DNA of 12,958 nt from Polynucleobacter meluiroseus (GTDB lineage Bacteria > Bacteroidota > Bacteroidia > Flavobacteriales_D > Crocinitomicaceae): assembly GCA_943328715.2 (NCBI GenBank), contig CALQBB020000003.1, positions 1 through 12,958 on the forward strand, read 5' to 3'. The translations under genes and the position numbers were made by a program. Positions 6,575-12,958 of the stretch are shown here, piece after piece (the stretch's first letter is position 1; each line of letters starts with the position of its first letter). Below the pieces are notes generated by a model that made no database searches, was not told where the DNA came from, and saw only the letters and a list, made by a program, of their open reading frames with translations.

Positions 6575-8995
6575 ATGAAAAAATTAGTACTATCCATGTT
6601 GGTTTTGGTGTTGTTGGTGAGTTCGAATGTATTCGGACAATCCAATATGTCAGCAATCAACAAATTTGAATTCTCCAAGAACATTCCCGTTCGATCTGTA
6701 GAAGCACCAGACCGTGCACAATTAGCAGAGGAAGACGCATTGAGAGACCGTCAAGGCTTGCTTTACCGAATCGCCGTGGCTCGATTAACAAATGTCAATA
6801 CCGCAAACAGCGGAATCTGGTCTACCTTATCCAATGGTGACCGTCAATGGCAATTAATTGTCAATGCTCCAGGTGCAGAAGCGATTAGTTTCTTGTTTGA
6901 AACGTTTAAAATCTACGGTGGGACAACCTTGCGCATTCAGAACATGAAAGGACAAGACGTTCATCCAATCATGACCGCTGCTGACGTGCAAGAACATTTT
7001 CGTCAGAACGCAGCCTTGTGCTTCGGAGATAAATTAGTTTTGACCTTAACAGAACCTAAATACACAACTCCGTCCGTGATTGACATGGATCGCATCATGT
7101 ACAATTACCGTTCAACTGGAAATCCAAGTGCTCAAAAAATCAATGAATCGGATGCATGTGAAGTAAACGTGAACTGTACACCTGTTGGAGATCCTTGGCA
7201 GGATGAAAAACGCGGTGTGGCTCGTTTATACGTTGTGGAAGGCGCACAAGCTGGATGGTGTTCAGGAACATTAATCAACAATACTGGTGCTGACTGTAAA
7301 CCATACTTTTTAACAGCTCTTCACTGTGGAGTGAATGCGACAACCGCAAATATGACACAATGGAAGTTCTACTTTGGGTACGAAGCGCCAACTTGTACGA
7401 ATCCAACAACGGCTGGATCATTGGCAAGTCATTTCATCACCGGATGTTTACGCATAGCAGATGCAGGTGACGGCGGAGGAAACTCTGGCTCGGACTTTTT
7501 ACTCGTTAAAATGGGAACAGCAAGCAACGAAGCGAATGTCATTACGCAATTAAAATCAACTGCATTCAATGCATATTGGAATGGATGGAATGCGAACACA
7601 GCGGCAACTACGGGTGGAGCGAGTATTCATCATCCGGCTGGTGACATCAAGAAAATTTCCACTTTTACGGGAAACACGGTGAGTACACAATGGGGTTCCG
7701 CATCAGGTTCGCATTGGCGAGTAACATGGTCTTCCAATGCAAATGGATATGGAGTTACAGAGGGTGGTTCTTCGGGATCTCCATTATTTAACGGTTCACA
7801 AGGATACGTAATCGGAACACTGACAGGCGGTGGATCGTTCTGTACGTCACAAACGGCTCCGGACCAATATGGTAAAATGGCGTTTCACTGGACAAACAAC
7901 GGAACAGCAACAAATCGTCAGTTGAAACCTTGGTTAGATCCAACAAACTCTGGTGTATTGCAATTAGCTGGTTCGAATGATCCATGTTCAGTGGTCGTTC
8001 CTACAGCTCCTGTGGCAAACTTTGTTGCAAATCAAACGAATGTAACACCGGCAACGACGGTTCAATTTACGGATTTAACAACAGGTCTTCCAACTTCATG
8101 GGCATGGACAGTTGCTCCAGCGACTGGATGGGCGTATGCAGCAGGAACAAGTGCTACAAGTCAAAACCCACAAATTACTTTCAATACGGTTGGACAATAC
8201 ACCATCACCTTGACTGCAACAAATGCACAAGGTTCGGATAGTGAAATCAAAAATAACTACATCGTTGTGGCCGCTTCAACAGGTCCGTGTACTGGATCAT
8301 CAGCTACGTGTGATGAGTACATCAATACCGTTACCTTGAATACCATCAACAACACGACAAGTTGTTCAACTGGTGGATACGGCAATTACACAAGCATCAC
8401 AACTTCCTTAGCTAAAGGAACGGCGTATGACTTGACCATTTTACCGGGAATCATTGGTCAAACGGCTCAAGCATACACAGACGACGAAGTTGCTGGGTGG
8501 ATTGATTTCAACAATAATAATAGTTTCAGTGATCCAGGAGAGCAAGTTGCCTATGTACTTGTTGCCGCTGGATGGTCAAATGTGTTCAACTTTACCGTTC
8601 CAACATCTGCAACAGTCGGAACCGTTCGCATGCGTGTACGTGTTTCCTATTCTGTTGACGGTGCCATCGATCCATGTGGTCAAAGTACATACGGAGAAGT
8701 AGAAGACTACACAGTCAACATTACTGCGTCAAGTGGACTTACGGAAAATCCTTTGGATGCTATTTCTGTGTACCCGAATCCAACAGAAAACGAATTGTTC
8801 GTGGACATGCAAAACATTGAAACGGATGTAACTAGCATTGAAATCCTTGACCTAAGCGGAAAAGTACTTCAAGTTGTTCCAGCTAATCAAGGATCTATCA
8901 TGAAAATGAATACAAGCAACCTTGCTCAAGGCATGTACCAAATCAGAATCCTCTCTGATGACTACGCCGTGACAAAACGCTTCGTGAAAAAATAA
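6575..8995 (+). CDS. Secreted lysyl-endopeptidase-like serine protease with PKD, GEVED and T9SS sorting domains
   Basis: An 806-residue exported protease. Residues 1-21 are a signal peptide with probable cleavage at FG|Q. Residues 22 to about 188 look like a propeptide. The peptidase domain (about 189-471) aligns, from memory, with Achromobacter lyticus protease I (lysyl endopeptidase). It has His250 in LTALHCG, Asp307 in GSDFLLVK and Ser402 in GGSSGSPLF, the six disulfide cysteines (195-423, 201-274, 229-251) and Asp430 in PDQYG, the equivalent of the lysine-selecting Asp. Thr417 stands where that enzyme has a His that stacks against an active-site Trp (here Trp373). A PKD domain follows (about 478-566), then a GEVED-type domain (about 579-716, ending in YGEVEDYTV). 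The last part is a type A T9SS sorting domain (about 724-806, with ISVYPNPTENEL and the LAQGMYQIRI...KRFVKK end). It is probably carried by T9SS to the surface or medium, where it would cut after Lys. Confidence 0.95.
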   Translation: MKKLVLSMLVLVLLVSSNVFGQSNMSAINKFEFSKNIPVRSVEAPDRAQLAEEDALRDRQGLLYRIAVARLTNVNTANSGIWSTLSNGDRQWQLIVNAPGAEAISFLFETFKIYGGTTLRIQNMKGQDVHPIMTAADVQEHFRQNAALCFGDKLVLTLTEPKYTTPSVIDMDRIMYNYRSTGNPSAQKINESDACEVNVNCTPVGDPWQDEKRGVARLYVVEGAQAGWCSGTLINNTGADCKPYFLTALHCGVNATTANMTQWKFYFGYEAPTCTNPTTAGSLASHFITGCLRIADAGDGGGNSGSDFLLVKMGTASNEANVITQLKSTAFNAYWNGWNANTAATTGGASIHHPAGDIKKISTFTGNTVSTQWGSASGSHWRVTWSSNANGYGVTEGGSSGSPLFNGSQGYVIGTLTGGGSFCTSQTAPDQYGKMAFHWTNNGTATNRQLKPWLDPTNSGVLQLAGSNDPCSVVVPTAPVANFVANQTNVTPATTVQFTDLTTGLPTSWAWTVAPATGWAYAAGTSATSQNPQITFNTVGQYTITLTATNAQGSDSEIKNNYIVVAASTGPCTGSSATCDEYINTVTLNTINNTTSCSTGGYGNYTSITTSLAKGTAYDLTILPGIIGQTAQAYTDDEVAGWIDFNNNNSFSDPGEQVAYVLVAAGWSNVFNFTVPTSATVGTVRMRVRVSYSVDGAIDPCGQSTYGEVEDYTVNITASSGLTENPLDAISVYPNPTENELFVDMQNIETDVTSIEILDLSGKVLQVVPANQGSIMKMNTSNLAQGMYQIRILSDDYAVTKRFVKK

Positions 8996-9014
8996 GAATC
9001 GAATTCATTCGTAG

Positions 9015-9041
9015 AAAAGGCTCCACTTGGAGCCTTTTTTT
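9015..9041 (+). terminator. Intrinsic terminator of the protease gene
   Basis: AAGGCTCC (9017-9024), a 4-nt loop ACTT and GGAGCCTT (9029-9036) form a perfect 8-bp stem, extendable by two A-U pairs, followed by a run of seven T (9035-9041). It lies about 20 nt after the protease stop. The flanking A run gives it some bidirectional character. Confidence 0.9.
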
Positions 9042-9279
9042 GTTTGTCTCAATTTTAAAGCGGAGTGAAATGTGACGCCTTGCTTTTTATTCCGCACTAT
9101 TTTTGCGTAGTAATGATTTGAAATAAGCTGAACGAGTAGCTTTACAAGATGACGTCCCAGGGCTCCAAAATCGGACATGACGGCTTAAGTCCCAATAGAT
9201 AAAGGACTAACGCGTTTCTAAAGTTCATTTCACCACAAAATAATGTGGCGATTTGCCATCCATAATCGACCGGCAAAAC
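9042..9279. other. Non-coding stretch with RNA-like inverted repeats; function unknown
   Basis: I see no convincing protein gene here. It holds an exact -7 box (TATTTTTG, 9098-9105, plus strand). After it come short stems: AAGCT/AGCTT (9125-9129 with 9138-9142), mutually exclusive GGAC/GTCC (9173-9176 with 9189-9192) and AGTCC/GGACT (9188-9192 with 9204-9208), and CCACA/TGTGG (9233-9237 with 9244-9248). ATGACG occurs twice (9149-9154, 9178-9183). On the minus strand two tiny ORFs overlap as ATGA: 12 codons from 9263 and 28 codons from 9228 (MNFRNALVLYLLGL and on). The second frame is open back to 9282. A small RNA, a dispersed repeat, or a long sucA leader are all possible. Confidence 0.4.
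9065..9233. repeat. 8-bp inverted repeat bracketing the non-coding stretch
   Basis: GTGAAATG (9065-9072) is perfectly inverted as CATTTCAC (9226-9233), 153 nt apart. Flanking bases match poorly. It could be the ends of a small MITE-like repeat or a closing stem, or chance in an AT-rich spacer. Confidence 0.3.
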
Positions 9280-9312
9280 GCCTTAATCTTGCCTTAACAT
9301 TTCCTTCATTTT
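9280..9312 (+). promoter_or_regulatory. Three tandem 11-bp direct repeats, probable regulator site upstream of sucA
   Basis: Three contiguous units are seen: GCCTTAATCTT (9280-9290), GCCTTAACATT (9291-9301) and TCCTTCATTTT (9302-9312). The shared core is CCTTAA followed by TT. The 11-bp period, one DNA turn, is the layout used by OmpR/PhoB-family regulators. The third unit lies 14-24 nt before the -7 box, where a -33 element would be, and no properly spaced TTTG is present. This is the arrangement expected for an activator site that replaces a weak -33 element. The repeats are seen directly; the regulator is inferred. Confidence 0.5.
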
Positions 9313-9325
9313 GAGCTCAAATAGC

Positions 9326-9333
9326 TAACTTTG
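9326..9333 (+). promoter_or_regulatory. Bacteroidetes -7 box (TAACTTTG) of sucA
   Basis: TAACTTTG fits TAnnTTTG exactly and lies 25 nt before the sucA ATG. The only TTTG nearby (9310-9313) is 12 nt away, too close for a standard -33 element, which fits the idea that the upstream direct repeats bind an activator. Confidence 0.55.
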
Positions 9334-9358
9334 CCTTGAAATAAAAGGATTGAAGCGA

Positions 9359-12070
9359 ATGGACAAGATTTCATATGTGGGAAATGCCGATGTGAATGCA
9401 ATCGACTATCTGTACGAACAATATCGTCAGAACCCAGAGAATGTAGATAGTAGTTGGAGTAAATTCTTCGAAGGATTTGAATTTGCTCAAACAAATTTTG
9501 AGGAGAAAGGCGTCATACCTGAAAATTATGTCAAAGAGTTTAAGGTATTAAACCTCATCAAGGGCTACCGAACACGAGGACATCTTTTCACGAAGACAAA
9601 TCCAGTTCGCGAACGTAGACAATATGCGCCAACTCTTGAAATCAGTAATTTCGGCTTAAGCGAAGCTGACTTAAATGTCGTTTTTCAAGCCGGAGAAGAA
9701 ATCGGTATCGGTGCAGCAAAATTGAGTGACATCATCGCTCATTTGGAATTAACGTACTGTCAGTCCATCGGAATCGAGTACATCTACATGCGTGATCCAG
9801 ACCGCATCGATTGGTTCCGCAACAAAATTGAATTAAACAATCGTCCATCTTTTGATAAAAACCGCAAGATTCAAATCTTCAAGAAACTCAATGAAGCATC
9901 GGGATTTGAAGCGTTTCTAGGTAAAAAGTTCGTTGGTCAAAAACGATTCTCCATCGAAGGTGGTGAAGCCTTAATTCCAGCCTTGGATACCCTTGTTCAA
10001 AAAGGATCAAGCCTAGGTGTGGAGTACTTCGTCATGGGTATGGCTCACCGTGGACGCTTAAATACCTTGACAAATATTTTCGAGAAACGTCCACGTGACA
10101 TCTTCTCTGAATTCGAAGGAAAACAATTCGACTTTGAAGGATATTTTGATGGCGACGTGAAATACCACCAAGGATTTACGTCCCACGTGAAAATGAACGG
10201 CGACAAAGAAATTGGACTCACCCTCGCACCGAATCCATCTCACCTTGAGGCAGTAAATACGGTTGTGGAAGGAATCTCTCGTGCGAAAATCGATCAAGTA
10301 TTCCACGACGAAAGCAAAGTATGTCCGGTGTTGATTCACGGAGATGCGGCAGTCGCTGGACAAGGTATCGTATACGAAACCATTCAGATGGCACAGCTAG
10401 ATGGATACCGCGCAGGTGGAACTATACACATCGTTGTCAATAATCAAGTTGGATTCACCACAAACTACTTGGATGCACGTTCATCTACCTACTGTACCGA
10501 TGTAGCGAAAACGACTTTGTGTCCTGTCTTCCACGTAAACGGAGACGACATCGAGGCGGTTGTTCAAACCATCGAAATCGCTATGGAATACAGACAACAA
10601 TTCCACCGCGATATTTTTATTGACTTGCTTTGTTACCGTAAATACGGACACAACGAAGGTGACGAACCAAAATTCACGCAACCGAAGTTGTACAACATCA
10701 TTGCAAAACACCCGAATCCGAAGGATATTTATTTGGAGCAACTCGAAAGAGAAGCGATTTTATCCAAAGATGAAGCGAAGAAAATCGAAGAAGAATACCA
10801 ACAATTCTTGGAGGATGAATTCACTGCTTCTCGCAAGAATGAAAAAGCCTTGGTGTATGACTTCTTGAGTTTAACGTGGGATAAATACCGCCACGGAACT
10901 CAAAAGGACTTTGATGCTTCACCAAAAACTGGTTTAGACAAAAAGAAATTAATGGAACTTGGCGTTAAATTGTCCACGCTTCCAGAAGGAAAAAAATACT
11001 TCCGAAAAATTGCCAAAATCTTTGAAGATCGCTTGAATGCGTTCAAAGACGATAAATTAGACTGGGGTTCTGCCGAGATGCTTGCTTACGCAACTTTATT
11101 GACAGAAGGACATCCCGTTCGTATTTCCGGACAAGACGTTGAACGCGGGACATTCTCCCACCGTCACGCTGTCGTGAAAACAGAGGATACGGAAGAAGAA
11201 ATCGAAACCTTGAACTTGCTTTCTGATAAACAAGCAAACTTCTCGATTTACAACTCCCTGTTATCGGAATATGGCGTTCTTGGATTTGAATACGGTTACT
11301 CCTTAGCTACTCCAAACTCGTTGACTATCTGGGAAGCACAATTTGGAGACTTCTTCAACGGAGCGCAAATCATGATCGACCAATTTATTTCTGCCGGAGA
11401 AGACAAATGGGCAACACAAAGTGGACTAGTGATGTTACTTCCTCACGGTTACGAAGGACAAGGTGCAGAACACTCATCGGGAAGAATGGAACGATTCTTA
11501 CAGCAATGTGCTGATTTGAATATGCAAATCGTCAATACATCCACACCTGCGAACCACTTCCATTTGTTGAGAAGACAAATGAAAAGGGATTTCAGAAAAC
11601 CGTTGGTTGTTTTCTCACCTAAAATGTTACTTCGTTATCCTGCTGCAACATCAAGTTTAGCAGAATTAGCAAGCGGTTCCTTCCAAGAAGTATTGGACGA
11701 TCCGACAGCAACTGCAAAAACGGTGGACACAGTGGTACTTTGTAGCGGTAAATTCTACTACGAAATGAAAGTGAAAGCGGAAGAACTTGGCGTGAAAAAC
11801 ATGGCATTCGTTCGTGTGGAGCAACTTTACCCACTTCCTCAAATTCAAATTGATGCCATTTTGGCAAAATACAAGGCGAAAAATATCCTTTGGGCACAAG
11901 AAGAACCAGCGAATATGGGCGCATGGACACACATCGCGATGAGCATGCGTCACCTACCAATTCAAGGAATTTGTCGTTCCGCTTCTGCAGCTTCTGCCGA
12001 AGGATCAAAAAAATTACACGAAATGAGATTAGCGAAGTTGTTCAGTGACATCTTTGCCTTCGCAAAATAA
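9359..12070 (+). CDS. sucA: 2-oxoglutarate dehydrogenase E1 component
   Basis: A 903-residue thiamine-diphosphate enzyme. It decarboxylates 2-oxoglutarate and passes the succinyl group to the lipoyl arm of E2 (EC 1.2.4.2; TCA cycle, cytoplasm). Marks in order are the N-terminal E1 domain (YLYEQYRQNPENVDSSWSKFF, about 17-37), GMAHRGRLNTL (about 227-237, with the substrate-binding His), APNPSHLEAV (about 290-299), the ThDP/Mg site from GDAAVAGQG (about 328-336) to VNNQVGFTT (about 360-368), and the transketolase-like part with EAQFGDFFNGAQIMIDQFISAGEDKW and LLPHGYEGQGAEHSSGRMERFLQ. The C-terminal domain has WAQEEPANMGAW. The length is normal. The ATG at 9359 is chosen over a TTG at 9350. The gene starts an operon with sucB, 22 nt downstream. 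Confidence 0.97.
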   Translation: MDKISYVGNADVNAIDYLYEQYRQNPENVDSSWSKFFEGFEFAQTNFEEKGVIPENYVKEFKVLNLIKGYRTRGHLFTKTNPVRERRQYAPTLEISNFGLSEADLNVVFQAGEEIGIGAAKLSDIIAHLELTYCQSIGIEYIYMRDPDRIDWFRNKIELNNRPSFDKNRKIQIFKKLNEASGFEAFLGKKFVGQKRFSIEGGEALIPALDTLVQKGSSLGVEYFVMGMAHRGRLNTLTNIFEKRPRDIFSEFEGKQFDFEGYFDGDVKYHQGFTSHVKMNGDKEIGLTLAPNPSHLEAVNTVVEGISRAKIDQVFHDESKVCPVLIHGDAAVAGQGIVYETIQMAQLDGYRAGGTIHIVVNNQVGFTTNYLDARSSTYCTDVAKTTLCPVFHVNGDDIEAVVQTIEIAMEYRQQFHRDIFIDLLCYRKYGHNEGDEPKFTQPKLYNIIAKHPNPKDIYLEQLEREAILSKDEAKKIEEEYQQFLEDEFTASRKNEKALVYDFLSLTWDKYRHGTQKDFDASPKTGLDKKKLMELGVKLSTLPEGKKYFRKIAKIFEDRLNAFKDDKLDWGSAEMLAYATLLTEGHPVRISGQDVERGTFSHRHAVVKTEDTEEEIETLNLLSDKQANFSIYNSLLSEYGVLGFEYGYSLATPNSLTIWEAQFGDFFNGAQIMIDQFISAGEDKWATQSGLVMLLPHGYEGQGAEHSSGRMERFLQQCADLNMQIVNTSTPANHFHLLRRQMKRDFRKPLVVFSPKMLLRYPAATSSLAELASGSFQEVLDDPTATAKTVDTVVLCSGKFYYEMKVKAEELGVKNMAFVRVEQLYPLPQIQIDAILAKYKAKNILWAQEEPANMGAWTHIAMSMRHLPIQGICRSASAASAEGSKKLHEMRLAKLFSDIFAFAK

Positions 12071-12092
12071 TACGAGCTTAAAAAAAGAAATT

Positions 12093-12958
12093 ATGGCCAT
12101 GCTAGAAATGAAAGTCCCGAGTCCGGGCGAATCAATATCAGAAGTAGAAATCGCAACTTGGTTGGTTGCTGACGGTGACTATGTTGAAAAAGACCAAGCA
12201 ATTGCAGAGGTTGATTCCGACAAAGCAACACTCGAACTTCCAGCAGAAGAAAGCGGAATCATCACGCTTAAAGCAGCAGAAGGTGACGTGGTAAAAGTTG
12301 GTCAAGTGGTATGTCTTATTGACACATCTGCGGCGAAACCAGCAGGAAGCACAGCAGCAGCAGCAAAACCAGCGGAAGTAACTCCAGCAGCAGCTCCAGC
12401 TCCGGTAAAAGAAGAGAAAGCAGTAGCAGCTCCGAATCCAGATCCAATTAAATCGGATTCCTATGCAGCTGGTTCAGCTTCACCTGCAGCGTCGAAATTG
12501 ATGAAAGAGAACAATGTTTCTGCGAATCAAGTGAAGGCAAGCGGTAAAGATGGACGCATCACGAAACAAGATGTCATCGAGGCAATGTCAGCCGGATTCT
12601 CGACAGATGCAGCGAAAGTTTGGGGCGGATCTCGCAACCAAAGCCGTGAAAAAATGTCGATGTTACGTCGTAAAATCGCAGAGCGCTTGGTTGCTGTGAA
12701 AAACGAAACAGCGATGTTGACGACCTTCAACGAAGTGGACATGAAACCAATCATGGACCTGCGTGCAAAATACAAAGATGCCTTTTCTAAACACCACGAA
12801 GTGAACCTAGGATTTATGTCCTTCTTCACGAAAGCGGTGACAGAAGCATTAAACTTATATCCATCTGTAAACGGACAAATCAGCGGAAACGAAATGATTT
12901 TCCACGATTACGCAGACATTGGGATCGCTGTTTCGTCTCCAAAAGGACTCATGGTTCC
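12093..12958 (+). CDS. sucB: 2-oxoglutarate dehydrogenase E2, dihydrolipoyl succinyltransferase (3' end cut by window)
   Basis: The first 288 codons of the E2 core enzyme (EC 2.3.1.61), open to the right edge. The lipoyl domain (about 1-78) has PSPGESISEVEI and the lipoylation site EVDSDKATLE with Lys44. A flexible Ala/Pro/Lys linker follows (about 79-125). Next comes the peripheral-subunit-binding domain (about 130-165, with SPAASKLMKENNV and GKDGRITKQDVIEAM) that holds E1 or E3. The acyltransferase domain starts near 185 (MSMLRRKIAERLVAVKNETAMLTTFNEVDM); its catalytic HxxxD motif lies beyond the window. The E2 class is read as succinyl-specific from the PSPGESI start, TTFNEVDM and adjacency to sucA. 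The start at 12093 is preceded by an A-rich stretch (AAAAAAAGAAATT). An ATG two codons later is possible. Confidence 0.96.
   Translation, partial: MAMLEMKVPSPGESISEVEIATWLVADGDYVEKDQAIAEVDSDKATLELPAEESGIITLKAAEGDVVKVGQVVCLIDTSAAKPAGSTAAAAKPAEVTPAAAPAPVKEEKAVAAPNPDPIKSDSYAAGSASPAASKLMKENNVSANQVKASGKDGRITKQDVIEAMSAGFSTDAAKVWGGSRNQSREKMSMLRRKIAERLVAVKNETAMLTTFNEVDMKPIMDLRAKYKDAFSKHHEVNLGFMSFFTKAVTEALNLYPSVNGQISGNEMIFHDYADIGIAVSSPKGLMV

Noticed and set aside
6567..6578. Three-codon leader ORF (Met-Lys-Pro) overlapping the protease start
   Set aside because: Too short and too likely by chance to call a regulatory leader peptide; noted only in the promoter entry.
9105..9213. 6S-RNA-like closing stem GCGTAGT with ACTAACGC
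   Set aside because: The pairing needs a bulge and its first strand begins inside the -7 box, so a transcript from that promoter would lack part of it. I could not confirm any known RNA family.
9350..9358. TTG start three codons upstream for sucA
   Set aside because: The ATG at 9359 is a better start, and nothing supports the three extra residues.
11619..12008. 129-codon minus-strand frame over the sucA 3' part
   Set aside because: Shadow of sucA, with no domain or start context.
12340..12440. GCAGCA-rich repeat stretch
   Set aside because: It encodes the Ala/Pro linker normal for E2 proteins; it is not an independent repeat element.

Overview
The window looks like a stretch of ordinary chromosome from a member of the Bacteroidetes, probably Flavobacteriales. 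A Fluviicola/Crocinitomicaceae-like organism is my best guess, not a proof. The grounds are a secreted protease with a C-terminal type IX secretion (T9SS) sorting domain, a DUF2480 protein (a family I know from Bacteroidetes), -7 promoter boxes of the Bacteroidetes form TAnnTTTG, AT-leaning composition, and A-rich rather than Shine-Dalgarno-type sequence before most starts.

Layout, left to right. A rhomboid intramembrane protease (minus strand) runs off the left edge. It is divergent from a two-gene unit, DUF2480 then menA (menaquinone synthesis), separated by 1 nt. A weak hairpin follows, then etfB-etfA (electron transfer flavoprotein), a bifunctional nuclease with a C-terminal UVR motif, and a NupG-type nucleoside permease that overlaps the nuclease gene by 23 nt. 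The permease meets a minus-strand OmpR-family response regulator tail to tail, with both stop codons inside one TTAA. The regulator is divergent, over 61 nt, from a large secreted lysyl-endopeptidase-like protease that ends in a clear intrinsic terminator. After a 363-nt gap come sucA (2-oxoglutarate dehydrogenase E1) and the first 288 codons of sucB (E2), cut by the right edge.

Functionally the window is mostly central and respiratory metabolism. SucA/SucB feed the TCA cycle, ETF carries electrons from flavin dehydrogenases towards the quinone pool, and MenA makes the menaquinone precursor. Around these are scavenging functions: an exported protease, a nucleoside importer and a nuclease.

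I see no phage, transposase, CRISPR array, tRNA, rRNA or toxin-antitoxin gene, and no clear new multi-gene system. The parts most worth a second look are non-coding. One is three tandem 11-bp direct repeats placed over the -33 region of the sucA promoter. The second is the structured but unexplained 240 nt between the protease terminator and those repeats. The third is the almost leaderless promoter of the DUF2480 gene. In the protease, the lysine-specificity Asp appears kept while a His that stacks in the reference enzyme's active site is Thr.
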